Shown: piece after piece, positions 47,891 to 58,891 of the stretch | Layout: the number at the start of each line of letters is the position of its first letter | Position numbering within the stretch: the first letter of the stretch is position 1 | Assembly (NCBI GenBank): GCA_026826555.1 | Contig: JAKSZT010053769.1 | Span: 6,633,193 to 6,697,192, forward strand | Length of the DNA: 64,000 nucleotides | Reading direction: 5' to 3' | Source of the DNA: Tolypeutes matacus | Taxonomy: Eukaryota > Chordata > Mammalia > Cingulata > Chlamyphoridae | Program-made: the position numbers and the translations under genes | The notes under the pieces: model-generated | What the model saw: only the letters and a program-made list of their open reading frames with translations | What the model was told of the DNA's origin: nothing | Database searches by the model: none

Positions 47891-48230
47891 GGAAAATAAA
47901 ATTGAATGCAATATGTGATCTTACATGGGAGAGAAAAGGCTGTAAAGGATATTATGTGGCATAGGAAAAAATTGGAATATAGACTATAAGCTTTGTATCT
48001 ATATTAAATTTCTTTAACTTGATAACTGCACCTAAGATGGTTACATAAGTGAATATCCTTGTTCTTAGGAAATGTACATGGCAGTTTTCAGTGTTCAAGG
48101 AGCATGATGTATACAGTCTATATTCAAGAGTTCAGAAAATGGATGATAGATAGACAGACAGATAGATGAATAGATAAGTTAGATAGACTGATATGACAAA
48201 AGGGGCAAAATGTTAAAATTGGTAGATCTG

Positions 48231-48653
48231 GGGAAATGGATTTGGCTCAAGCCATTGGTTCCTGTCTACAATATAGGAGGTCCTGGGGCCTCCTGGTGAA
48301 AGGCAAGCTGGCCCTCCTGGCAAGCTGGCCTGAGCAGAGAGCTGGCCCACGTGGAGTGCTGGTCCACGCAGGAGAACTGGCCCGCGCAGAGAGATGGCGC
48401 AGCAAGATGACACAACAAAAAAAGACACAGAGGAAAGACATTAAGAGATGCAGCAGAACAAGGAGCTGAGGTGGCGCAAGAGCTTGAACGCCTCTCTCTC
48501 ACTCCAAAAGGTCCCAGGATCAGTTCCTGGTGCTGCCTAAAGAGAAGACAAGCAGACATAGAAGAACACACGGAGAGCCAACAGCAAGTGCAAAACAATG
48601 GTGGGGGGAGGGGAGAAATAAAAAAAAATAAGTCTTAAAAAAAAAGAATTAAA
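48231..48653 (+). repeat. Long dimeric DAS SINE, about 420 bp
   Basis: First unit starts GGGAAATGGATTTGGCTCAA. A GC-richer middle part with 'gatggcgcagcaagatgaca' follows. A second tRNA-like unit starts near 48,466 (GAGCTGAGGTGGCGCAAGAG) with a degenerate B-box GGATCAGTTCC, then 'gacaagcagacatagaagaa' and an A-rich tail. A 15-bp duplication, AAATTGGTAGATCTG, flanks it at 48,216-48,230 and 48,654-48,668. It inserted into HAL1 copy 2. Frames at 48,213-48,598 are by-products. Confidence 0.85.
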
Positions 48654-48789
48654 AAATTGGTAGATCTGAATATTTGGCAGGGGGTGAGGGTATTTTGGAG
48701 TTCTCTCTTTGGGGTTTGTATTATTTTTTAAATTGTCCTGTAAATTTGAAAGTATTTAAAAATAAGTTTTTTTTAAAAAAAAAAGAAGA

Positions 48790-49225
48790 AAAAATATGAA
48801 AGATTTAAAATTCTTAGTTTAAGAAATCAAAAGGTTGATTTTATTTCATAGTGTTTTTATTTGGACTGCTTGGTTCATTTTTTCCATTTGCTCTTTAATG
48901 TCATTTAGAGATGGTGGGCAGAGACATTCAACTAACTTCACTTTTTGCAATCGTAATGGTGATCTGGATGGCAAAGACGGAGTATAGAAAGTGGAGCATA
49001 TCTTGAAGTAGGGAATCTGACAACTATATAATTTTGTGGACAAATAGAATAAGTTTATACATGGCTTGTTTTTGGCCCCCATGTTTCTCTATTAGAAACA
49101 TTTGTGGTTATCTTAAACTAGTGTATTCACTCACTCCTAGACGTAGCTAAGCTTCCTAAGTCCTGTAAAGTCTCCCACCTAAATATCTTTCTAATTAATA
49201 TCTATTTCACCATAAGGTCTATATA
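48790..49225. other. Unassigned DNA
   Basis: No recognised repeat. The 78-residue minus frame at 48,846-49,082 is unsupported. Confidence 0.4.
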
Positions 49226-49229
49226 TTTA

Positions 49230-49470
49230 ATTTCTTTCTTAGTTTACTGCAACAGCCTTTCTGTTTTACTACTCTCTTCTCACTGCAGTCCAGCTTCACA
49301 AGTTAATTTTTAAAAACTGCTGCTGATTGCTGTAAGTTGGCTCTCCTGTTACCCACAGGATCAAGTCTGGACTGCCTCAAGCCCACTTTCTGCTCCCGTC
49401 TTCCAGGACACTTCCTCCACAATATTCCCAGCGCTAAAATTGTGTCTTCATCTGTTGAACAAAGTGTGTC
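49230..49470 (+). repeat. L2 LINE fragment
   Basis: 'gtttactgcaacagcctttc', 'cacaggatcaagtctggact' and 'ttccaggacacttcctccac' follow the L2 3' half. Confidence 0.6.
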
Positions 49471-49794
49471 TTTTAACAAAAAATGGTGACGATCATTCTG
49501 TGAAAATGTTCCAGAAAAAGTTGGGCTCATCATATGTGTTTCCACTGTGTTTTGTAAATGCATCTATTACAACGTTTATCCCAATGCTTTATACTTATTG
49601 GTGTGGAAGCCTGTCTTTGAAGGAAGAACCCCACGGAGTCTGGCAGATCTATTGCAAGTATTCAATATGTGTTTCTTTAGAAAATAATTATGGTAGCCAT
49701 CTCCCTTTGAAATTTAAAAGAAAAAATACTGATGGAAAATTTTCTTTGTATGAACTGGGATTAGCTATGTATCTTTATCTATCTATATAGCTGG

Positions 49795-49890
49795 CTATCA
49801 TCGGTCTTTATCTCTGTAAACATCAGTTTCCTCTCCCAAAAAATGGGGTGAGATTAGATAATGGAGGGAGATATGTAAAATCCTTTCCCC
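49795..49890 (+). repeat. MIR SINE fragment
   Basis: 'tctctgtaaacatcagtttc' followed by 'ctctcccaaaaaatggggtg' matches the MIR core. Confidence 0.5.
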
Positions 49891-50795
49891 CCTCCTTTTC
49901 TGCACATGTATATTCCAACCAACTCTGTAGATGCATTTATGTCTAAAGCCAAAAGTCATTGTATTTATAATAATGAATGCTGTTGTTTATGCCACAGGTC
50001 TTTAACCTTAAAATTCATACTATTATATTGAAATTGGGTCTAAGTTCACCTAACTGCAGATATATGGAATGGAAATCAGATGTTTTAAATTTCCTTTTTA
50101 AAAGTACTATGCTATTTTAAAAGTACTGTGCATGTGATATTTTATAATGAATTCATTTTAATGATGCAAATGTAGGCATGAAGGAATGGTATTACTATGG
50201 TTTTGAAGAATAAACAACAAGATTGGAAATCAAACCATTAACTTCTTGTGTTTTGATCCTTTTCCTAGCTCTCTTTTGGGAATAAATAATACATTGGTTT
50301 TTTTTCATAACTTGGAAAGTTCTTTATAACCTTAATGCCGGAAATTTTTTTTCTATCATTTGTTTAGACAAAAAGACAAAACTAGTAAATTTAGGATTTC
50401 TTTATGGAGAGTCTGTAAATGAAACTAATGAATCTTGATTCAATAAACTTGAATGGATATGTATTTTGTCATAGTTGAATGATCTAAGTACTCTGAAGTC
50501 AGATGTGCTCCTAAAATCCTCCCATAAATGTAAATTCTTAATTATGACCATTTTTAGGGTAATTCTCTGTTTCCTGGTGGTTGTTGCTACTTTGTCCCCT
50601 TTTATCTGTTTTGGACAGAGAAGGAAACACAATGCTTGCATTTCTGTGGTTGCTATAGTAATGAGGGGGAAGAAAAAACAACAAAACCCTGCAGCTGTGA
50701 TTGTAGACTTGAAGAAAAAAGTCTGAGGTAATTTCAGCCCTGGAGACTTAGTAAATATTAATTGTGAAAAAGAAAGCACTTGCTCTTATTCCTTA
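49891..50795. other. Repeat-poor DNA
   Basis: The overlapping frames 50,402-50,779 (minus, 125 aa) and 50,475-50,726 (plus, 83 aa) have no recognisable domain. Confidence 0.35.
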
Positions 50796-50797
50796 AT

Positions 50798-50798
50798 A

Positions 50799-50833
<35 letters not shown>

Positions 50834-50857
50834 ATACACACACACACACACACACAT
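50798..50857. repeat. (TA)n(CA)n compound microsatellite
   Basis: About 15 TA units followed by about 11 CA units. Confidence 0.95.
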
Positions 50858-50859
50858 AA

Positions 50860-51505
50860 GAACCAGAATTCATCAATCTGAGATAAATTGTGGGTTAATG
50901 TTACTGCCTCTTAATTGCATTCCAAAGGTAGGTTAAAGCGTTAGCTAAAATTCTAAGCTGTAAGATTTGCATTCTATTTAATGAATTCCCTGGCCAGAAC
51001 TAATATTCTAAGATGCAAATGAAAAAACTGGGGCTTAACTTAGATAAAATAGCTGGAGATGTTCTTACAAAGCAAAGAATTACAATTGCCTGTCAGGTGT
51101 TTCTTGATTGAATTTGCTACTGAATATGTATTCAATTTTAGACTGTACTTTGGACAATTGCATGGCCATACAGACCCACTTGGAAAAAAAATCTCCTCCA
51201 TCTTGCTTAGAGCCCAGATATTAAGACAGCTTGGGGTAGCAAAGACTGGAATCTTAGTTGAAGCTCAATTATTATCAGCCCCTGCTTTTATTGTTATTGT
51301 TACTATTATTGTTGTACTATTTTTGTAGTACTAGATGTGATATTGTTATTATATTTTGTTCTAGGGGTAGCAGTCTGAAAGGAGTTTGGTCATCAGAGTT
51401 AAGAAGTTGAAGGAGAAAGTGAACCATGTTTAAGAGAGAACAAACATCAGCTGAGCAGCTAAGAGAACCTGCTGGTAGTGAGCAGCCATGAGATCAGGTG
51501 AACTG
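50860..51505. other. Unassigned DNA
   Basis: The frame at 51,059-51,328 (89 aa) ends in an Ile/Val-rich stretch that reflects ATT-repeat-like DNA, not a clear membrane helix. No repeat identified. Confidence 0.35.
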
Positions 51506-51509
51506 TCAT

Positions 51510-51715
51510 CTGCACACGTTTATTGTTTACCATGTATTGAGTTACTGTGATAGGAACCTGGGTATCAAGAGATATAGAATAATCTTCCTTCCTGCCCAAG
51601 ATGGGCTCACAGAGGGTTTTGGATTATATTACTAAAATGTGAGAAGCACCATGGTACAGGAAGGGGTGCTACACAAGGCCTGAGGAGGGTAAAAGGGACT
51701 CAAGCTTGAGAGAAG
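51510..51715 (-). repeat. L2 LINE 3'-end fragment, antisense
   Basis: 'tttattgtttaccatgtatt', 'gggtatcaagagatatagaa', 'gcccaagatgggctcacaga' and 'acaaggcctgaggag' follow the reversed L2 3' end. Confidence 0.6.
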
Positions 51716-51719
51716 GTGC

Positions 51720-52015
51720 CCTGCAGCTTGGTGGATGAGAACTGACTCAGGAGCCAGGCTGCCTAGGCTTAAATCTCACTCTGCCACTTCCTCTCTGTGC
51801 CACATTGGCTATGTTATTTAACATCTCTGTGTCTCCGTTTCCTCTTTCATAAACCATTAGTAATAAGCACTAATTTACAGGTGTTATGGATATCACGTTT
51901 GCTATAAATGCAGATTAAATAAATATATATATGTGTGTATATATTAGAATATCTGTATTAGAATGGTATCTGACAATAGTAAGTGCCGTATACATGTGAA
52001 CTGTTATTGTGATAG
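51720..52015 (+). repeat. MIR SINE, nearly full length
   Basis: 'actcaggagccaggctgcct', 'ctcactctgccacttcctct', 'acatctctgtgtctccgttt' and 'gacaatagtaagtgccgtat' match MIR from the tRNA-related head to the 3' end, with a small TA-rich expansion near 51,920. Confidence 0.85.
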
Positions 52016-52019
52016 AAGT

Positions 52020-52960
52020 CATGCCAGTAATACTTCTGCTATTAAATAGCTTATTTAACACCATGTTCTTGGGCCTTCTGGTCCCTTGTCCTTAAATGGC
52101 AATGATCCTGAATCAGACTAGGTTCCAGGGGTCTTCTGGTGAGTACCCATTTTAGAACCAGTGTGTTGAATACATATACCCTTTGGTCTTACTGCTTTGC
52201 TAGAGATCATTAAACACAGTTTTAAAAAATCCTAGAGCAGGTTATATACAGTTGTACAGATAAGAAGCAGTTCAATTAAATATCACATTTTCAAGTAAGA
52301 GTGGTTACTTATGAATATTAATTCATATTTAAACCACTGCTTACATATCTTAAAAATTGGCCTGTCCTTTCCAATTGGCAGACACATGAGTGTCTTGTTA
52401 TACCTTGGTACCCCCTGAGACCCCCAGAGGAAAATTTATAGATGGCTTATACCTATATTTTAATTTAGATTATCCCAATTATGAGAAACCACATGTCCAT
52501 TTTTCACATGTAATTCAGAATAGATAAATAAATGTGCATGTATGTTTGTACATATGATAACACCACTGTTATCATTGTTACACTTTTATTTCCTTTATTA
52601 GTGGTAACAGTGGACTGGACAGCCTTGGAAGTAGCTTTATATATGGGGAGTGGGCACCATTCTCATGCTTCTGCAAGATAGGTGTGATATGATCTACATT
52701 TGCTATTTGTAAGGACCCTTAGCCTGGTGGATTGAAAAAATAGAGGAGTGAGGTACAGTGGTCTAAAAAATATTTGGCCTAGTATTCTTAATTCAATAAA
52801 GCTCAGTGGGGTTATTGCCACTCAAAATTTAGTACTTTGTCTTTCAAGTCTTAGTAATGGATTTATTTTCAGTAGATTCAGGAGACATGTATAAATTCAC
52901 ACTAAATTGATTCCATAAATTTAATTTAAGTGAGTCTAATTTATAAGTTAGAATGCACAT
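52020..52960. other. Unassigned DNA
   Basis: No recognised element or exon. Confidence 0.4.
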
Positions 52961-52964
52961 TTAC

Positions 52965-53105
52965 TTCCCTCCACAAAGAACTTCAATGACTTCTAATTGC
53001 TTATTGGGTAAAGTCCAACTCTTTTGCAGTTCATTGCTCCATGTTTGGACCCAAGCTACTTCTCAACCTCATTATTAATTTCTTTCTAAATTCATGACCT
53101 TCAAC
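52965..53105 (+). repeat. L2 LINE fragment
   Basis: 'acttctaattgcttattggg', 'taaagtccaactcttttgca' and 'ggacccaagctacttctcaa' match the L2 3' half. Confidence 0.6.
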
Positions 53106-53394
53106 TGGAATAAAAGAAAATTCCACTTATGCTTGCAAGTCTTCTAGTTTCCAGCAAGGAGACTGACTTTGAATTATCTTCCTCCTAGGATGTTTCGTTT
53201 AATACTTTTTGTCTAAATAACCTTACCCTACTGCCTAGCAAGCCTTCAGTCTCCTTAATGAGATGGGAAATATAGAAACATTATTCAAATCCACCCACTT
53301 TCTTCTGCAATCCAGAGACCAGCCCACATAATTAATGACCCAGCTTCAAGCAGGGATATGTGCCTATCTTGGCAGCTGCAGTGCTGGGCCTCAT

Positions 53395-54180
53395 ACTAAA
53401 TAAGCATTAATTCATTGATCATTTATTCACTAATGTATTCAGACATTCATTGATCATTTCTTCATGGCAGTCACTGTGCTAGATGGTAGCAACAGTGACA
53501 GAAAAAGGCCACTCTGAAGAGGCTGTGTGTTCATGGGACAAATGCATAAACCAATAATTACAACAACATTCTACAAATACTATTAAATCATTTTGAGGGG
53601 GTCCTTTGCAGTCCTGGTTATCAAGAATGGCTTCCAAGACTAGATGCTTATGAACTAATCCTTCAAGAATGAATAGAATCATTTTTCCCCTCGGTGGAGA
53701 AGGGAAGGGAGGAATTGCAGTTAGAAGGAACAGCAGATTCAAAAGCAGAGGAATTTAATAGCGGCTTGGCACGTTTGGGACCTTTAAGTGTTGATTGTAT
53801 CTGGACCTTGTGGAACAGAGATAGTGGCATGAAATGAGATGGGACATGAAGGCAAAAGCTCTGCAGACCCAGGTATGCCATGTGAAAGAATTTCAGCTTC
53901 ATTTTAGGGGGTTGGATTTTGAAGGATTTCAATCTAGGGACAGGTGATCAGTCTTGCTGGAGACAGGGAGACAAGTCAGGAAGTTATTGCAAAGTTTCCG
54001 ACGACAACAGCCTTGAACAGAGCAGTGTGAGAAAGTGATGAGGGAGAAAGGGACAGAAATAAGAGGAACAATATTGGTTGAGCTAGAAAGAGTTAGTGAC
54101 TGCCTGGATATTGGTCATGAAGGAGAGGGAATAATGCCTGGTGGCATTAGGATAATGTCCAGACAATGGCCTGGATGTCT
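53395..54180 (-). repeat. L2 LINE 3' region, antisense, about 790 bp
   Basis: Plus strand follows the complement of L2 in order: 'attcattgatcatttcttca', 'agtcactgtgctagatggta', 'gaattgcagttagaaggaac', 'tttcagcttcattttagggg' and 'agacaagtcaggaagttatt'. The minus frames at 53,479-53,932 fall inside and are decayed L2 sequence. Confidence 0.75.
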
Positions 54181-54284
54181 GAATGTAAGATAAATACTAC
54201 AGGAGTAACTCTTTGTGCAAACATATTTCTACTTAAAAATTTTTTTATTACATGTTTATATTAAAACCATTTTAAAATGGAAGT

Positions 54285-54480
54285 GGTAGAAACACAAAAC
54301 TTCTGAGTGAAACTGGTAAATTACTTAACTGTTTTGTGTCTCGGTTTGCTTATCTTTAAAGTGGGGATGACAACAGCACCCACCTCATGGGGTTTTTGTG
54401 AGAATTAAATTAGTTAATTAGTGTTTAGTACAATGACTTGCATGAAACAATCACATAGTGGATTTTAGTTATTTCTATTG
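54285..54480 (+). repeat. MIR SINE
   Basis: 'aaattacttaactgttttgt', 'ctttaaagtggggatgacaa' and 'gtgagaattaaattagttaa' match MIR. Confidence 0.8.
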
Positions 54481-55685
54481 CATCTGGGTGAGAACGTTAG
54501 AAATAAAAATGTGAAGAAGGGGAGGGAGGGAGGAAGGCAGTACTTGGTTTTGGTGCACGGAACAGTCAGACTAGTGAAACTTGAAGTGGGAAACAGTGTT
54601 GAAACAGTCTAGTTAAGGTAACCTTCCACCCGCTCCCCCTACTTCTGTTCTGATCTCTTTCCAAGCTTACCATACAGCAATTTCATTATTCATACCTCTT
54701 TTGAAGTAAACCAAAGTTTGATTTTTAAACTAAGAGGATCACATTGCAAAGTATTTTGAGTGCTTAGGAAAGGTTATCTTACATGAAATTTTAGGCTTTT
54801 CCATTTTATGATTCAAAGCACATTAGTGGTTGCAAGACCTGAAATAGACACATTTCAATGGAAAAGCAGTTTAAATGGTAGTTACTTTCTGGCGGATGGA
54901 GGAATTTAGTTCATATCTAAATATGAGCTTTGTTTATTTTTATCATATTACCAACTCTGAAAATTGGATTAATGTGTAATTTTAAGCAGGGCATAAAACT
55001 TTGTAGAAGGGTTTTATATTTCTAGAATTTCCATCTGATTGAGTTATTTTAAATTTTTACTACTGATGTTGGACAATGGCATATTTTCACTCCCTTTCTA
55101 ATAGCATTGATGTATAAAATAACTTTATTTTACACATGCTTTGATAGACTACTTGAAAGAAATTGTTTTGTAATCATGCTTGCCTAGTACTTTGCAGCTG
55201 ATGGGAATTTCAGAAGCTCAGACTGTGCTGCTGAGAGAATGGGAAAAAAAAGAAGGCCTTGGTGATGAGATTCCTGATTTTTGCTTTCCCAAACCCATGT
55301 GATTTTGGATCTATAATCAAGGACACTGTTGGGGACCTCTCAGCTAAGCTCAGTGCCAGTGATGCCTGGGCCTCTATCATTGGCCTGTCTTTTGGAGAAG
55401 GGAATAGAAATCTGAATTCAACATGGTTAGTGTATTTCCAAAGTTCAATTAAACTCTTGCTTTTAGTTTTAATGGTACATTTCCCTCTTTGCTTAACCTA
55501 GTGGGAGTGATTATTTTCTGTAATTAAAAGTCTATTTTAATATCAAAAGAAGCTTAACATAACATAAAACATATAATATAATATAAATTTTTTTTGCAAA
55601 CTGCTGTTTCACTTATCATTAATTTTTTTAATGATAAATTTTCCCATATCATTAATTTTTTTCCCTAAAACTTTATTTTTTATAT
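54481..55685. other. Unassigned DNA
   Basis: The frame at 55,259-55,501 (80 aa) lacks recognised motifs. Confidence 0.35.
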
Positions 55686-55689
55686 TAAA

Positions 55690-55860
55690 TCATGATAATT
55701 TCCTTAGCATAATTTTCAGGAGAAAAACTACTGGATTAGAGAGTATGACCATTTGCTCATCTATTTGTCAGTATTTACTAATCATTCTCCAGAAGAATGT
55801 CCCAAGCAGTGAATTTCTTTACGCTTTTACCAATACTGTGAAGTAACAGTAAATAATATT
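55690..55860 (-). mobile_element. Diverged L1 3'-region fragment, antisense
   Basis: 'aaactactggattagagagt', 'cattctccagaagaatgtcc' and 'cgcttttaccaatactgtg' follow the reversed L1 3' region. Highly diverged. Confidence 0.45.
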
Positions 55861-55864
55861 TTAG

Positions 55865-56915
55865 ATTGGTATTTCAAATTATTAGAAATATCTTTGAAAA
55901 CAAAATAGTAGTGGAAATAGTGTGCCAGACACAAATTTGTTAGCTTTTTAGAGCACTTATAATTTTAAATTCATTTTAGTAAAAATGCTAAATGTATAAG
56001 TTCTCATAAGCAAAATTGAAGCCCCAAATATAAGATGTAAAGAAAAGCAACAATTAAAAAAAAAATGCAACATTGCAGAGAATAAGAACAAGAGTAAGCA
56101 TTTTTAAAAATGAAATATTAAGTTAAAATAACAAAATTCAGGGCTTTTTCCTCTGGGTGTAGAGAAATCATGCCTATAATTATTGGACTGTTAGTTGACC
56201 ATCCCATATTTCCTTAGATAGCCATAAAGACCTCGAGCAGAAAAGGTATTTCCCCTTAAGTAGTGTTTAATATTGAGTTACTAGCATTCAAAATAGGGCC
56301 AGTACCCATTAAAATAAAATGTACACATTGGCTGAGAAACCTACTTGGAGAAATCTGTTTTCTAAAATTAAAATCACCCGGGTATAAAGATAAGGATTAA
56401 AAGATATTTGTTATAGTATATTTTTGGTATCCAACATCCAAACCAGATGGGAAATATGAATTTCCATTATTTATTGGAATTCTGTAAATTTTTATGATAC
56501 ACCTCTCAATTATGATATACTTATACTATGGAATATTAGGTGACAACGTCTATACTTAAAAGCTATATATAAGTACAAATGTGTGTGTGATTGTATAAGC
56601 CTAGAGAAATGTGTCAGAGGATATGTCTGCAAGTGTTAACACTTGTTGTTTCGAGAAGAGTGGAATGGGAGAGAAAGGGGAAAAGATTATAAATATTGTC
56701 TTTTCATACCTCATTATTTATTTACTTGTTAAAATGTTCATACTCGGTTTCATAATTAAGAAAATACTTTGAAAATGTTTTAAAAAAGAGATAAAAGAAA
56801 GAAAGGAAAGGAGTGACCATACACAAATTCATTTAGCAATAAAGCTCTTTTTATCTGGCATTTGTTGTTAACTTGTTTTTTTATCCCCAGGAACTAGATA
56901 GTTTTGTTTTTTTAA
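55865..56915. other. Unassigned AT-rich DNA
   Basis: No recognised element or exon. Confidence 0.4.
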
Positions 56916-56919
56916 ATTT

Positions 56920-57000
56920 AAGATTTATTGATAAGCACTATTCTACATGCTGATGCCCATATGGAGCTTAAGTTCTAGTGATTTGAAGGCATTTCCAAGG
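56920..57000 (-). repeat. L2 3'-end fragment, antisense
   Basis: 'agatttattgataagcacta' and 'tatggagcttaagttctagt' follow the reversed L2 3' end. Confidence 0.55.
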
Positions 57001-57570
57001 TATGTTATTGTTGAGGTTTGGGCAGACCTAATAAAAAATGCCCTCCCTCATCAACTGATTTCTAAACAGCTGATAGATAGACATAGGTGTTGCAAAACCT
57101 GTAGATAAAAACGTGCTCTTAATTACTGACAAAACTGTTTTGGAGAATATATGTCTCTGCGTGATGGAAACAATATGCTTCATGTTCCTGCCCTCAGTTT
57201 TAGGCAGATTTATCTGTATGGGCAGAGGCAATGCTGGAAAAGCCAGTGGTGGCCCCGAAATGCTGCTTGTCAGTCAACTACCAGTGCACATTTTCTCTAA
57301 GACAGGTGTGTCCCAAAAATGGATTCAGAAGAGCTGGCCCATATGTTCCCATGTCCTACCTCATAACTCACTCATTAGATAACTGCATCCTTGACAGGAA
57401 GAAGTGAGTAACAGGGAAGGACAAGAGGGAGACCAGGATTATACTTTAATGGACGCTCCTTCACAGAGAGACAGGAGTGGGAATTATTACCAATAGTCAT
57501 AGATCAAGATAAAAACAAAACCAAAAAAATTATCATTATGCTGTCTCGTCTAACATTCCAATTTATTGTA
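57001..57570. other. Unassigned DNA
   Basis: The opposing frames at 57,028-57,382 are unsupported. Confidence 0.35.
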
Positions 57571-57574
57571 TGCC

Positions 57575-58629
57575 TGTGGCATACTGAATTATGTACCCCA
57601 GAAACAAAGATGCTCTTAATCTTAATCGCATTCCTCTGGGTGTGCACCCGTTGTAAATAGGATCTTCTGAAGATGTTACTTTTAGTTAAGGTATGGCCAG
57701 CTGATTCAGGGTGAGTCTTAATCCTCCTACTGGAGGCTTTATGAAGTGAAAGCTGTGGGAGGAGTCAGAAGCTGGAAGTCTAAGTGTGACAGTTTGAGAT
57801 TATTTTATGAATCCCCAAAAGAGAAAGATTCCATTTGTAATCTATTCCTCTGGGTGTGATACCATATGATTGGATTACGTCATGGGGCATGATTCTTGCT
57901 GAGTACTCCGCCTTCTTGTTGGGTGTGATAAACGGACATTCACAGGGACAGACAGACACAGGAAGAGGGAGCTCTGCCATTTTTGATCCTGTCATGTGAC
58001 AGGAAGGAGAGGCTCAAATAGCTGAGGCCCCGGAAGTGATGAGCCATTTGCCTAATAGCTTTCAGCAGAATTTGGGAAGCGAGCAGGCCGGCCAAAGCTG
58101 ATAAAAGAGGCGCAGAAAGAAACAAGCCCTCTACCAGGAGAGAGAGGACCTGCAGGATCGCTTGAGCACGAAGCCCCAAGAGGTGGGCCCACGGAGCAGC
58201 TCAAGAGCAAAGGGTGAGCCCGGAGGGGAAGGCAGCCATCTAGCTTCACCACATGGCAACACGCCAGGATCAAGAGTAGCTGACTTTAGTGAGAAAGCAT
58301 CTCTGATGGGGCCTCAATTTGGATGTTTCATGGCCTTGTAAACCTTTACCCCAAATAAATCCCCTTTATGAAAGCCAACATGTTTTCTGGTACTTTGCAT
58401 CGGCAGCTGTTTGGCAAACGAAAACACTATGGAACCTGGAAAAGAGAGGAGAGAACATTGCCATGTGATGAGAAGGCTAAGGAACCCAAGGATTGCCGGC
58501 CAGCCAGAATGCTAATAGCCCTGGCATGAATCAAGCCATCTAGCCTCTGAAACCGTGAGCCAATAAATTCCTGTTGTTAAGGGAAGCCATTGTGTGTTAT
58601 TTTTCTTAGCAGCCGGGAAACTAAGACAC
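57575..58629 (+). mobile_element. Xenarthran MaLR-type LTR, copy D, split by another LTR
   Basis: Left part 57,575-57,784 ('tgtggcatactgaattatgt', 'acttttagttaaggtatggc') and right part 58,427-58,629 ('gccaataaattcctgttgtt', 'cttagcagccgggaaactaa') make one element of the family at 13.6, 19.4 and 29.9 kb. The insertion at 57,785-58,426 is younger. Confidence 0.75.
57785..58426 (+). mobile_element. Solo LTR (ERVL/MaLR-like), 642 bp, nested in copy D
   Basis: Begins TGTGACAG and ends GAAAACA, so it has TG...CA termini. An AATAAA signal lies at 58,354-58,359. Flanking five-base sequences are CTAAG and CTATG, a 4-of-5 match to a target-site duplication. It retains more CpG dinucleotides than its surroundings, which fits a younger age. 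A 5'-truncated relative lies at 45,520-45,767. Confidence 0.75.
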
Positions 58630-58761
58630 TTTCCTATTCTGAATTATTTTGGCTACTATTTTCAGACCCCCACAACTTTTCTTAAAAATAAATACTAAAA
58701 CTACTTTGAAGGTTGATAAGGGAAAAATGAAGAAAACCCAATGAGGCATGTATTTCCTCTC

Positions 58762-58891
58762 GGAGCTTGAAAGAGCATAATAATTGTTATGCTTCTTTTC
58801 CTCCTGAGTTTAAATCCAATTACCTTTGGGAGCTTGAAAGAACATAATAAATGTTATCCTTCTTTTCCTCCTGAGTTTAAATCCAATTTAG
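58762..58891. repeat. 67-bp tandem duplication, two copies
   Basis: Copy 1 at 58,762-58,828 and copy 2 from 58,829 both read GGAGCTTGAAAG[A]RCATAATAA and continue through 'cttcttttcctcctgagttt' and 'aaatccaatt'. Only a few substitutions separate them. There is no coding content, and it is not part of a recognised repeat. Confidence 0.9.

Larger units (their letters stand above)
45768..48780 (+). mobile_element. HAL1-type (half-L1) retrotransposon, copy 2
   Basis: Homologous to copy 1 (9.93-12.57 kb) from its 5' UTR ('gacaacttaaaagctgtagg') through ORF1 to the 3' UTR ('aacttaagccccatggtaac') and an A-rich end. There is no ORF2. ORF1 (about 46,550-47,230) starts MAQAKEKIKALETNNEKN, a coiled-coil-type stretch, and continues with 'KENMDKELLEIRKMLDEHKE'. 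It then joins directly to the C-terminal domain as TNIYINANFSLETMEARR, skipping the RNA-recognition domain exactly as in copy 1. Several stops are present, so it is inactive. A purine microsatellite (47,790-47,890) and a DAS SINE (48,231-48,653) interrupt the 3' UTR. The 5' end is truncated compared with copy 1. Confidence 0.8.

Noticed and set aside
47528..47911. 127-residue minus-strand frame rich in Leu, Pro and Ser
   Set aside because: It is a translation of the purine microsatellite and HAL1 3' UTR.
50402..50779. 125-residue minus-strand frame opposite an 83-residue plus-strand frame
   Set aside because: No recognisable motif on either strand and no splice or polyadenylation context; chance is the simplest reading.
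57780..58273. Minus-strand frames of 71-79 residues
   Set aside because: They fall inside the nested 642-bp LTR and overlap one another in different frames.
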